A DNA stretch of 30,312 bases from JBJHAX01 sp050480705 (GTDB lineage Bacteria; Actinomycetota; Nitriliruptoria; Nitriliruptorales; Nitriliruptoraceae). The notes beneath the pieces are model-generated. The model saw only the letters and a list, made by a program, of their open reading frames with translations, had not been told where the DNA came from and did not search any database. Below are positions 15,706-23,241 of the stretch, piece after piece; position 1 is the first letter of the stretch, and each line of letters opens with the position of its first letter. Position numbers and translations under genes: made by a program. The DNA is taken from positions 1-30,312 of the forward strand of contig JBJHAX010000024.1 in assembly GCA_050480705.1 (NCBI GenBank), given 5' to 3'.

Positions 15706-16387
15706 GGTCGTCGACAGGTTCGGCGTAGACCAGCACGTTGTCGGCGTAGCTGCGCGTTGCGGTGTCGAACGCACCGCCGCACGTGATCAACACCAGCTGT
15801 GGCGGGCCGCTTCGGGCGAACACCGCAGCACCGGGAAGGGTCTCCTTCGCTCGCCGTTCGCGTCCGGTCACCTGCCACATGGTGCGTGCGCCCGATACGT
15901 CGACGATCTCCACATTGTCGCCGGGGCGCAGCTCGCCCAGTCGCACGAACGCCCCGTGGCCTCCTCGGCGCGTGTCGACGTGTGCGGTGAGCGCCGCGGT
16001 GCCTGGCTGGCCGGGAACCGAACCGCGCTGATACCAGCCCACGCGCTCGCCACGGGCTGGCACCTGCATGGCTCCCTCGGTGTCGAGCCCGACCGGGTCG
16101 ATGGGTGCATCGACGCCGATCGCGTCGATACGGATCGTGCTGGGCCAAGCGGCAGGGTCGATCGCGCCGCTGAGGCTGGTCGTGGGCAACGGCTCCGCGG
16201 CGTCGTTGAGTTCGCTGGCAGCGGCGACTTCGTCGGAGCCGTTCTCGTCACCGACCGGGCCGGCCTGCCCAACGCTCCCCGGGGTTTCGCCGACTGGGCG
16301 TTGGTCTGCGAGCGACCACACGGCGGGAGGAACGACGAGCAGCGCGACGCCGAGCGTCGCGCTGGCAAGTGCTCGGGCGGTCGTCAC
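15692..16387 (-). CDS. Class F sortase
   Basis: A 231-residue membrane-bound transpeptidase that attaches surface proteins to the envelope. An N-terminal helix (about residues 5-27) is followed by an acidic, Gly-rich linker of about 45 residues and the sortase beta-barrel (about 80-225). The catalytic triad is visible: H136 in TAHVDTRRGG, C203 in LITCGG and R212 in TRSYADN. The LITCGG form and short barrel fit class F, the actinobacterial housekeeping-like group. The GTG start follows GGAAGGAT. The gene immediately upstream on the same strand encodes a secreted DUF4397 protein with a sorting-signal-like tail, the expected substrate partner, and a perfect hairpin lies between the two. Confidence 0.92.
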   Translation of the reverse strand: MTTARALASATLGVALLVVPPAVWSLADQRPVGETPGSVGQAGPVGDENGSDEVAAASELNDAAEPLPTTSLSGAIDPAAWPSTIRIDAIGVDAPIDPVGLDTEGAMQVPARGERVGWYQRGSVPGQPGTAALTAHVDTRRGGHGAFVRLGELRPGDNVEIVDVSGARTMWQVTGRERRAKETLPGAAVFARSGPPQLVLITCGGAFDTATRSYADNVLVYAEPVDDLTPG

Positions 16388-16431
16388 GACGATCCTTCCC
16401 GATCGCTCGTCACAGTCTGGTGGCTGACGTC

Positions 16432-16470
16432 GTGCGGGTCACCGCCGGGGGGCGTGACGGTGACCCGCAC
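16432..16470 (-). terminator. Perfect 13-base-pair hairpin between DUF4397 gene and sortase gene
   Basis: GTGCGGGTCACCG (16432-16444) and CGGTGACCCGCAC (16458-16470) are perfect inverted copies around a 13-base loop, eight bases after the DUF4397 stop. There is no T run, so it may be a partial terminator or a 3'-end stabiliser that keeps sortase expression below that of its putative substrate. Confidence 0.6.
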
Positions 16471-16477
16471 AGTGCCG

Positions 16478-17254
16478 TCAGCGGCTGCGTCGTGCCAGCG
16501 CTGCGGCGGGGGCCGCGATCAGCAGGCCGCCTGCCACCATCAGGGCGATGACGGCTGGCGGCAGCGTCGCTGCGGCCTGGCCGCCGGTGCCGGCGTCAAC
16601 GCGTGACGCGTCACCGATCACGTCGACTGTGGCAACCACGACGGAAGGCAGGTCCTCGCCCTCGTCCGGCCCGATCGCGTAGGCGAGCACCAGGGTGTCG
16701 GCGGGAACCCGGACGTCGCCGAGTTCGATCGCTGCCTCGCCGGCTCCGGCGGCTCCGATGCCGACGTCGGGCACGGTTGTGCCGCCGTCGACGTCGATGC
16801 GCGCGGTCTGTCCGTTGGTCACGCCTTCGAGGACGGCGTCGCCACCTGCAAGGATGTCGACCGCGCCGAAGTCCGCGATGTGGAAGGGCTGGATGCCGCT
16901 CGCAGCGACTTCGTTCGCGAACGCACGCAGCTGGGGGTCGCCGTTGGTGTCGAGGAAGGCGGCGACGGTGACGCTGCTGCCTGCCGCGAGTGTGGCGTCG
17001 AGTTCGAGGACGGCGTCGGTGGTGCCGGCCGGGGCCACGCCGAGGGTGTAGCTGCCGGCGGGCAGTTCGGTCACGACCGGGTCGTCGGCGAACGAGAAGC
17101 CTTCGATCGCCGCGTCGCCGTCGACGAGGATGTCGACCTCGAGGCCCGGCACGCCGTGCACGACGACGACCTGGGCGGTGTGGTTGGCCGCGAATGCCGC
17201 GGCGGGGATGACGGCCAGGGCCAACGCGGCCAGGCCGATGATGAGCTTGCGCAT
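16478..17254 (-). CDS. Secreted DUF4397 protein with sorting-signal-like tail
   Basis: A 258-residue exported protein. The signal peptide is residues 1-22 (RKLIIGLAALALAVIPAAAFA). A DUF4397 region of beta-rich Ig-like character fills about 25-205, opening with VVVHGVPGLEVDILVDG and containing PAGSYTLGVAPAG. The tail has LPPAV at 231-235, a hydrophobic helix and a terminal RRSR. That is the layout of a cell-wall sorting signal, but the motif is not LPXTG. DUF4397 proteins are often encoded next to class F sortases in actinobacteria, as here, so it is the likely sortase substrate; a simple C-terminal membrane anchor is the alternative. It starts at ATG behind AGGAGGG with a nine-base spacer. 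The 162 bases upstream, before livF, hold no gene. Confidence 0.85.
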   Translation of the reverse strand: MRKLIIGLAALALAVIPAAAFAANHTAQVVVVHGVPGLEVDILVDGDAAIEGFSFADDPVVTELPAGSYTLGVAPAGTTDAVLELDATLAAGSSVTVAAFLDTNGDPQLRAFANEVAASGIQPFHIADFGAVDILAGGDAVLEGVTNGQTARIDVDGGTTVPDVGIGAAGAGEAAIELGDVRVPADTLVLAYAIGPDEGEDLPSVVVATVDVIGDASRVDAGTGGQAAATLPPAVIALMVAGGLLIAAPAAALARRSR

Positions 17255-17370
17255 GTCTGGGGACCCTCCTGGGTGTCTGCTGGGTCACCCGTGGTTTCGG
17301 AGGGTCAGGGGCCGCTGGACGCGCTGCGGGCACACGGTGCACACCTGCCCAACCGGACGGTGCGTGTGCT

Positions 17371-17395
17371 TCGAACATTCCCCCGCGTTGTTCGA
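17371..17395. promoter_or_regulatory. Inverted repeat downstream of livF
   Basis: TCGAACA and TGTTCGA are 7-base perfect arms around 11 bases, 21 bases past the livF stop and about 117 bases before the DUF4397 start. It may end the liv transcript or act as an operator for the surface-protein pair. The arms resemble half-sites of actinobacterial LexA boxes, but the spacing is wrong for that. Confidence 0.35.
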
Positions 17396-17416
17396 TCGCC
17401 GCGGGTGAGGCAGGCG

Positions 17417-18145
17417 TCAGTCCTGCTGGGCGAGCGTCCCGAGATACAGATCGACGACCTTGGGGTCGTTGAGGAGCTGCTCGCCGGTGCCGGTGTAGGC
17501 GTTGCGTCCCTGGTCGAGCACGTAGGCGCGGTGGCAGATCTGCAAACAGCGTCGCGCGTTCTGCTCGACCATGACGATCGAGACACCGGTGGCGTTGATC
17601 TCTCTCGCGCGCAGGAACGCCTCGTCCTGCAGCGCCGGTGACAGGCCGGCCGACGGTTCGTCGAGCAGCAGCACTGACGGGCGCATCATCAACGCGCGGC
17701 CCATCGCGACCATCTGGCGCTCGCCGCCCGACAGGCCGCCTGCGCGCTGGCGGCGGCGCTCACCCAGCAGCGGGAACAGCGTCGCGACGTACTCGAAGCG
17801 TTCGTCGAATTGTCCTGGATTCAGGAACAGCCCCATCTCGAGGTTCTCTTCGATGGTGAGGCTGGGAAACACGTTCTGGGTCTGGGGGACGTAGCCCACG
17901 CCACGTTCGACCAGTTCGTGTGCCGGATTGTTCGAGATGTCCTCGCCGCGCAGCCGCACCTGTCCCGAACGGACCTCGACGAGGCCGAAGAGCGCCTTGA
18001 CCAGCGTCGATTTGCCTGCGCCGTTCGGCCCGATGATGCCGACCAGTTCGCCCTCGTCGAGGGTCAGGTCGACACCGGTGAGAATGTCGATGCCGGGGAG
18101 GTAGCCCGCGGTGACATTCTCGGCGACCAGCAGAGGTTCGCTCAC
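17417..18145 (-). CDS. livF: Branched-chain amino acid-type ABC transporter ATP-binding protein LivF
   Basis: A 242-residue ABC ATPase. Walker A is GPNGAGKST, the Q-loop region is YVPQTQNVFPSLTIEENL, the signature is LSGGERQMVAMGRALM, Walker B is VLLLDEPSAGLSP and the switch region is MVEQNARR. The QTQNVFPSLTI and EQNA forms are typical of LivF. It energises import together with LivG. It is the last gene of the minus-strand livH-M-G-F operon, starting two bases after the LivG stop. Confidence 0.95.
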   Translation of the reverse strand: MSEPLLVAENVTAGYLPGIDILTGVDLTLDEGELVGIIGPNGAGKSTLVKALFGLVEVRSGQVRLRGEDISNNPAHELVERGVGYVPQTQNVFPSLTIEENLEMGLFLNPGQFDERFEYVATLFPLLGERRRQRAGGLSGGERQMVAMGRALMMRPSVLLLDEPSAGLSPALQDEAFLRAREINATGVSIVMVEQNARRCLQICHRAYVLDQGRNAYTGTGEQLLNDPKVVDLYLGTLAQQD

Positions 18146-18147
18146 CG

Positions 18148-19140
18148 TCAGCCCTTCGTGTCCGCGTCGGAGTCGGGCGGACCGTCAGCGAGTTCGTCGG
18201 TCCCCTCGTCCTCGGAAGGCGGTGCGATCGCGGTGGCGACGGCGCCTTCGGCCACACCCGGCGCGGGCGCCGACGGGCTCGTCACGCGCTCGACCGGTGT
18301 GAAGCGGCTCTCGTCGCCGTGCTCCTCCCCGAGGTAGGCGTCGATGACCGCAGGGTTCTGCGCGACCTCACGGGGCGGCCCTTCCGCGATGATGCGGCCC
18401 TGCGCCATCACGACGACCCAGTCGCTGATGTCCATGACGACGTCCATGTCGTGTTCGACGAACAGCACGGTCATGCCCAGCCTGGGAAGCTCGCGGACAT
18501 GGTCGAGCAGCGACTGGGTGAGTGCAGGGTTCACGCCCGCCATCGGCTCGTCGAGCATGACCATCGTGGGTTCGGTCATCAAGGCGCGTGCCATCTCGAG
18601 CAGCTTGCGTTGACCACCCGACAGTGTTCCAGCCGGGTCGTCGCGCATGTGGTGCATCCGGAAGCGTTCGAGCAGCGCATCGGCGCGTTGCTCGATGTCG
18701 CGCTCCTGCTCGCGCCACGCGGGCGGCCACAGCGAAGCGAGGATGCGCTCACCGCGTTGCTCCGTCGCGCCGAGCTTCATGTTCTCCAGGCAGGTCAGGC
18801 GGGTGAGGGCCTTGGTGAGCTGGAAGGTGCGCACCATCCCGGCCTGCGCCACGCGGTGGGCCGGCTTGTGGGTGATGTCGTCGCCGTTGAAGCTCCACGA
18901 GCCGGCGTCGGCCTGATCGAAGCCGGTCATGAGGTTGAAGAAGGTCGTCTTGCCGGCGCCGTTGGGGCCGATGAGCGCGGTGATCACTCCCCGCTGGACC
19001 TCGAGGTGCTCGACATCGACGGCGGTCAGCCCGCCGAAACTGCGACGTACGCCGTCGGCGACCAGGATCGGATCGGGTTTGGCCACCCCGGGTTGCGGGG
19101 CGACGTCGGCAAGCGGTCGTGCCGCGGCGGCCTCAGGCAT
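18148..19140 (-). CDS. livG: Branched-chain amino acid-type ABC transporter ATP-binding protein LivG
   Basis: A 330-residue ABC ATPase. Walker A is GPNGAGKTT, followed by FFNLMTGFDQADAG, the FQLTKALTRLTCLENM Q-loop region, signature LSGGQRKLLEMARALM, Walker B VMLDEPMAGVNP and switch FVEHDMDVVM. These forms match LivG. Two parts are beyond the usual length of about 250: an Ala/Pro-rich N-terminal extension of about 22 residues, and an acidic, Pro/Ala/Asp-rich C-terminal tail of about 55 residues after AVIDAYLGEE. The tail looks disordered and has no recognisable domain. The gene overlaps the livM end by eight bases. Confidence 0.95.
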   Translation of the reverse strand: MPEAAAARPLADVAPQPGVAKPDPILVADGVRRSFGGLTAVDVEHLEVQRGVITALIGPNGAGKTTFFNLMTGFDQADAGSWSFNGDDITHKPAHRVAQAGMVRTFQLTKALTRLTCLENMKLGATEQRGERILASLWPPAWREQERDIEQRADALLERFRMHHMRDDPAGTLSGGQRKLLEMARALMTEPTMVMLDEPMAGVNPALTQSLLDHVRELPRLGMTVLFVEHDMDVVMDISDWVVVMAQGRIIAEGPPREVAQNPAVIDAYLGEEHGDESRFTPVERVTSPSAPAPGVAEGAVATAIAPPSEDEGTDELADGPPDSDADTKG

Positions 19141-20122
19141 TCAGCATCATCTCCCGCCGGTCTCCGAGGATTCCCTGCGGTCGGTAGATCATGAGCAGGA
19201 TCAGGATGAGGCCGACGAGCGCGAGGCGGATCGCGCCGATATTTCCTCCCCCGACGATGTCGGCCTGGCGCAGGAAGCTCTCGGTGACGAGCAGGATGAA
19301 CCAGAACAGCACCGAGCCGATCACCGGGCCGAAGACGGTCGCCGCGCCGCCCAAGATCAGGATCGCGTACGCGTAGAAGGTCAGGTGGGGCAGGAACTGG
19401 TCGGGGCTGATGGCGTGCTGGGAGAGAGCGAGCATCACGCCGCCGAGCCCGCCCAGGATCCCGCCGAGGACGAGCGCCTGCATCTTGTAGGCGAACGCGT
19501 TCTTGCCCAGCGCCCGGGCGGCGTCCTCGTCCTCGCGGATGGACTTGATGACACGCCCCCAGGGGCTGCGCATGAGCGCCCAAACCAGCAGCATGCACAC
19601 CGCCACCAGCGTCCATCCCACGATGGTCAGCCACAAACGCGTATGGCTGAACGACAGCAGCATGAAGGAGTAGCGCCCTTCGGGGATGGGGTTCATTGCC
19701 ACCCAGGTCTGGTGGAATCCCGGCCCGCCTGCATGGCTCGGAATGCCGAACTGGCCACCTGTCAACTGCGACATGGGTGATGACCGGATCACGAATCTGA
19801 AGATCTCGGCGGCCGCGATCGTGCAGATCGCGAGGTAGTCGGCGCGAAGGCGCAGCGTCGGGATCCCCAGCAGCAGCGCGAGAGCGGTCGCAGACAGGAT
19901 CGCGATGAGGATGCCCGCCCAGAACGGCACCCCCGCAACCGACACGCTGATCGCCAGGCCGTAGGCGCCGACGAGCATGAAGCCGACCTGCCCGAAGTTG
20001 AGCAGCCCCGTGTAGCCGTAGTGGACGTTGAGGCCGATCGCAGCCAGCGCGAACACGATCGCGGTCGGTCCGAGGGCGGCGTTGAGGCCGTCGGCGAGGA
20101 CCCTGACGAGGCTGACGTCCAT
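19133..20122 (-). CDS. livM: Branched-chain amino acid-type ABC transporter permease LivM
   Basis: A 329-residue integral membrane permease with about 8-10 hydrophobic segments. LivM hallmarks are AAIGLNVHYGYTGLLNFGQVGFMLVGAYG near the N-terminus (in pieces), SPWGRVIKSIREDEDAARALGKN in the cytoplasmic loop that contacts the ATPases, and a C-terminal YRPQGILGDR. The ATG start abuts the livH stop with no spacing and the end overlaps livG, so all are cotranslated. It pairs with LivH as the channel heterodimer. Confidence 0.95.
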   Translation of the reverse strand: MDVSLVRVLADGLNAALGPTAIVFALAAIGLNVHYGYTGLLNFGQVGFMLVGAYGLAISVSVAGVPFWAGILIAILSATALALLLGIPTLRLRADYLAICTIAAAEIFRFVIRSSPMSQLTGGQFGIPSHAGGPGFHQTWVAMNPIPEGRYSFMLLSFSHTRLWLTIVGWTLVAVCMLLVWALMRSPWGRVIKSIREDEDAARALGKNAFAYKMQALVLGGILGGLGGVMLALSQHAISPDQFLPHLTFYAYAILILGGAATVFGPVIGSVLFWFILLVTESFLRQADIVGGGNIGAIRLALVGLILILLMIYRPQGILGDRREMMLNA

Positions 20123-21460
20123 CTACCCGATCCTCTCTCGCTGGCCGAGCAGGCCCTGGGGGCGGAAGAGCAGGATGAGGATCAGCACGCACAGCGCCCA
20201 GACGAGTTTGAGTTCGGACGAGAACCACAGGGTCGACAGTTCGGTGACGAGGCCGACGACGATCGAGCCGAACATGGCGCCGTAGGCGGTGCCCAACCCG
20301 CCCAGGATCACACCGGCGAACATGAGCAGGAGCAGACGGAAGCCGAGCATGTAGCTCACGTTCTCGACGGTCGCTGCGAGCACGCCGCCGAAGCCGGCGA
20401 GTCCGGCGCCGAGGATCCAGATGATCAGCACGATGCGCTGCACGTCGATGCCCGACGATTCGGCCAGGTCGCGGTTGTCCGACACCGCACGCATCGCCTT
20501 GCCGATGCGCGTGCGGCTGAGCATCGTGGCGATCCCGACCAGCACGACGGTCGCGAGCACGATCACGGTGAGGTCACGCGGGGTGATGCGGATCGGCCCG
20601 AGCTGGATCGCCTGCTGGATGGCGTAGTCGAAGTAGGGGCGGCTGCGCCCGCCGAACCACAGCTGCAGCAGGTTGCGCAGCATGAGCATCATGCCGATCG
20701 AGATCACGAGCATCTGGATCAGTCCTGTGCGCCGGCGACGCAACGGACGCCAGATGCCAAGTTCGATGGCACCACCCACCCCGGCGGAGAGCAGCGTTGC
20801 GATCAGCCCCGCAATGATCAGTTGCAGCCCGAGACCAGTGCCCGACGGCGCGTTGAGGAACCACGCGGTGACCGCTCCGAGCGTGACGAGTTCGCCGTGG
20901 GAGAAGTTCACGAGTCCGGTGGTGCCGAAGACGAGGGAGAGCCCGATCGCGGTGATCGCGATGATGAGGCCGAACTGGATGCCTGACGCGAACCGGGTCA
21001 TGAACCGCTGGCTGAACGGCGCGACCGCTCCTGCCTCACCGGTCGCGAACAGCAGTGTTCGGTTCTGCCCCGTGCGCACCTCGACCTCGAGGGTCGCACG
21101 GTCCGGATCTCGCAGCGCGACTCCTTCGGGAAGCGTGTCCTGGTCGAGAACCGCGATGTAGTCGCCGGGTCCCGGAAGAGGGATCTCCCACAACCCCTCC
21201 TGGTCGGTCACCGCTTCTTCGGCGAAGGCCCCGTCGGCGGAGGTGATCGTGATCAGCACGCCCTCGATCGGCTCGCGGTCCGCATCGAGCATCGTGCCGT
21301 TCACCGCTTCGCTCGCGTCCTGCGCGAGGACGACCGTTCCCGTCGTGCTGTCTGCCGCGGTGAACGTGGCGTCGGGGGTGTCGGCGAACGCAGGTGAGGA
21401 CAGCAGGACGGTGCCCAGTGCCACGGTCATGAGCAGCACGGCACGCAGGCGTCTCGTCAC
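20123..21460 (-). CDS. livH: LivH permease fused to an N-terminal extracytoplasmic Ig-like domain
   Basis: A 445-residue protein, about 150 longer than ordinary LivH. The GTG at 21460 follows GGAGGGA and gives a clean signal peptide (RRLRAVLLMTVALGTVLLSS, cleavage likely after AFA at 26). Residues about 50-140 resemble a carboxypeptidase-regulatory/CNA-B beta domain (VNGTMLDADREPIEGVLITI, TDQEGLWEIPLPGPGDYIAV). A typical LivH permease follows from about 155, with GTTGLVNFSHGELVTLGA, the cytoplasmic loop RTRIGKAMRAVSDNRDLAESSGID and C-terminal FRPQGLLGQRERIG. The extra domain would sit outside the membrane near the binding protein and may help capture substrate or dock the complex; that is inference. 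Upstream, TAGACT with AGGACA 17 bases before it may be the operon promoter. Confidence 0.92.
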   Translation of the reverse strand: MTRRLRAVLLMTVALGTVLLSSPAFADTPDATFTAADSTTGTVVLAQDASEAVNGTMLDADREPIEGVLITITSADGAFAEEAVTDQEGLWEIPLPGPGDYIAVLDQDTLPEGVALRDPDRATLEVEVRTGQNRTLLFATGEAGAVAPFSQRFMTRFASGIQFGLIIAITAIGLSLVFGTTGLVNFSHGELVTLGAVTAWFLNAPSGTGLGLQLIIAGLIATLLSAGVGGAIELGIWRPLRRRRTGLIQMLVISIGMMLMLRNLLQLWFGGRSRPYFDYAIQQAIQLGPIRITPRDLTVIVLATVVLVGIATMLSRTRIGKAMRAVSDNRDLAESSGIDVQRIVLIIWILGAGLAGFGGVLAATVENVSYMLGFRLLLLMFAGVILGGLGTAYGAMFGSIVVGLVTELSTLWFSSELKLVWALCVLILILLFRPQGLLGQRERIG

Positions 21461-21515
21461 AGGCTCCCTCCGGTCCGTGACGTCCGGCCACGGGTCGGGT
21501 TGCGGACGGCCGCGA

Positions 21516-21544
21516 AGTCTAGGTGGCCCGCGGCGTGCTGTCCT
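21516..21544 (-). promoter_or_regulatory. Candidate promoter of the livHMGF operon
   Basis: On the minus strand, AGGACA (21544-21539) and TAGACT (21521-21516) are 17 bases apart. They lie about 56 bases upstream of the livH GTG. The -35 matches TTGACA at four of six bases. Confidence 0.4.
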
Positions 21545-21649
21545 TCGGGGACCTCGCGTGCGCGCTCGTCGCTCGACGCGCATGTCGTGGGCGCGCGATG
21601 GCCGGTCGGTCACACCGCCGTGTCGCCCGCTGGCGGTATCGTCGTGCCG

Positions 21650-21685
21650 ATGACTCCGGCAATCGGAAAGGCTCCTCGGCGATGA
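21650..21685 (+). CDS. Possible 11-codon leaderless leader ORF before the DUF4446 gene
   Basis: A short frame (MTPAIGKAPRR) starts at an ATG seven bases after TATCGT (21637-21642), the spacing of a leaderless transcript. Its TGA stop overlaps the ATG of the DUF4446 gene (ATGA), so ribosomes ending here could restart on that gene. Too short to be judged by composition; translation is a guess. Confidence 0.25.
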   Translation: MTPAIGKAPRR

Positions 21686-22218
21686 CGGATCTCGACCCTG
21701 GGACGGTCGCGACCCTCGTCGTGGTCGCGCTGGTGCTGGCGGGCGTGCTGCTGCTCGTCAACGTGGGGCTGGTCGTCAGGGTCGTGCAGTTGCGCAGGCA
21801 ACTCAAGGCGGCGTTCCCCGATGGGACCGAGGACGTCGTCGAGGTTCTGGTTCGCCACTCCGACGAGATCAGCGGTGTCCGTGACGACCTCGCCACCGTG
21901 CACGGAAACACCGAACGGCTGCGCGAGCACCTGCTCGGTGTGACCTCTCGGATCGGCATCGTGCGCTACGACGCATTCGACGACGTCGCCGGCGCGCAGT
22001 CGTTCTCGGCTGCGCTGCTCGACCGGCGTGGCAGCGGCATCGTCATCTCGGCGATCAATGGACGCCACGAGACGCGCTGCTACGGCAAGGAGATCGTCAA
22101 GGGCGATAGCGAGCACACGCTGTCGGATGAGGAACGCGAGGCGATCCGCTCCGCCCTCGAAGGCCGCCCCGTCGCGACGCTCACAGGTTCGCCGCGGCGC
22201 CGCAAGAGGGCTTCGTGA
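21682..22218 (+). CDS. DUF4446 family membrane-anchored protein
   Basis: A 178-residue protein with one N-terminal helix (about residues 9-31), a basic stop (RVVQLRRQLKAAFP), a heptad-like stretch about 45-80 (VEVLVRHSDEISGVRDD) that may be coiled coil, and a conserved C-terminal region RIGIVRYDAFDDVAGAQSFSAALLDRRGSGIVISAI. That last block is diagnostic of DUF4446. The protein ends in a basic tail (RRRKRAS). The biochemical role of the family is unknown. The start at 21682 was chosen as the ATG directly before the helix; GGAAAGG lies ten bases upstream. Its end overlaps the pheA GTG by four bases, so coupled translation is likely. Confidence 0.85.
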   Translation: MTDLDPGTVATLVVVALVLAGVLLLVNVGLVVRVVQLRRQLKAAFPDGTEDVVEVLVRHSDEISGVRDDLATVHGNTERLREHLLGVTSRIGIVRYDAFDDVAGAQSFSAALLDRRGSGIVISAINGRHETRCYGKEIVKGDSEHTLSDEEREAIRSALEGRPVATLTGSPRRRKRAS

Positions 22219-23171
22219 CCGCGGGTACGCGCACCGTCGGCTATCTCGGACCGTCGGGGACGTTCACCGAGACTGCTGCGCGGCTGGTGGTCGGCGACAG
22301 CCGTGCCGAGGACCTCATCGCGTTCGGTGATGTGTCCGACGTGCTGCGCGCGGTCGTCGACGGCGACGTCGCGCGCGGGGTGGTGCCGATCGAGAACACC
22401 CTCGAAGGTTCGGTCACCGCGACACTCGACGCGCTCGCGTTCGACACCGACCTGCTCATCGAAGCCGAGGTCGAACTCCCGATCAGCCTCGTCGTCGCCG
22501 GACGGCCGGGGACCGGCCTCGACGAGGTCGAGGCCGTGCTGTCGCATCCGGTCGCGCTCGCCGGCTGCCGGCGATGGATCGCGGCGAACGTGGCGGACGC
22601 CGAGCGGATCTCGGTCGCCTCGACCGCCAAGGCCGCCGCTGACGTCGCCGGCGACGAGCGGCCGTCGGTCGCGATCGTCAATGCGCTCGCTGTGGAGCGT
22701 TACGGGCTCGAGATCCTCGCCCGGGACGTCACCGACCGGCAGGGCAACACGACACGTTTCGTGGTCGTCGGCGACGAACTGCCCGCACCGACCGGGTGGG
22801 ACAAGACGTCCGTGGTTGTCTTCATCGAGACGAACCGGCCGGGCGCGCTGCTGCAACTGCTCGAAATCTTCGCCGAACGTGAGCTGAACCTCACCAAGAT
22901 CGAGTCGCGGCCCACCAAGATCGAACTCGGCGAGTACTGCTTCTTCCTCGACGTCGAGGGCCACATCGCGGACGAACGCGTCGGTGACGCGCTCGCTGCG
23001 GTCAAGCGGACCCATCGTGACGTCAAGATCCTCGGTTCCTACCGCCGATCGGGGGCCCGGCGCACCGACGAGGCGGAGCGGATCCGCGCAGACGACGATG
23101 CGTACCGGGCAGCAGCCGCCTGGCTCACCGCGTGGCGTGATCGCATCGGCGGGGACGGTCCAACGACCTGA
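22215..23171 (+). CDS. pheA: Prephenate dehydratase
   Basis: Converts prephenate to phenylpyruvate for phenylalanine synthesis. The 318-residue protein has the two-lobed catalytic domain (about residues 7-185: GYLGPSGTFTETAA, VPIENTLEGSV, VLSHPVALAGCRRWI and the NTTRF motif with the key Thr). A C-terminal ACT regulatory domain follows (about 197-275, with GALLQLLEIFAERELNLTKIESRP split by ESRP, the phenylalanine-binding signature). Feedback inhibition by phenylalanine is expected from these motifs. There is no chorismate mutase domain, so mutase must be separate. The C-terminal 40 residues are charged and not part of the known domains. The GTG start overlaps the DUF4446 stop (GTGA). Confidence 0.96.
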   Translation: MTAGTRTVGYLGPSGTFTETAARLVVGDSRAEDLIAFGDVSDVLRAVVDGDVARGVVPIENTLEGSVTATLDALAFDTDLLIEAEVELPISLVVAGRPGTGLDEVEAVLSHPVALAGCRRWIAANVADAERISVASTAKAAADVAGDERPSVAIVNALAVERYGLEILARDVTDRQGNTTRFVVVGDELPAPTGWDKTSVVVFIETNRPGALLQLLEIFAERELNLTKIESRPTKIELGEYCFFLDVEGHIADERVGDALAAVKRTHRDVKILGSYRRSGARRTDEAERIRADDDAYRAAAAWLTAWRDRIGGDGPTT

Positions 23172-23229
23172 CGTCCGTCTGCCACGTCATGCATCTGGTC
23201 TCATGTCGTCGTCGCACGGCGGCAGCCGT

Positions 23230-23241
23230 TAGGTTGTCGCC
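23230..23241 (+). promoter_or_regulatory. -10 box placing serS on a leaderless transcript
   Basis: TAGGTT (23230-23235) is followed by six bases and then the serS ATG, so the predicted transcription start falls on the start codon. No ribosome binding site is present in the spacer. Confidence 0.45.

Noticed and set aside
17371..17395. LexA (SOS) box
   Set aside because: The arms TCGAAC/GTTCGA fit, but actinobacterial SOS boxes have four bases between them and here there are thirteen.
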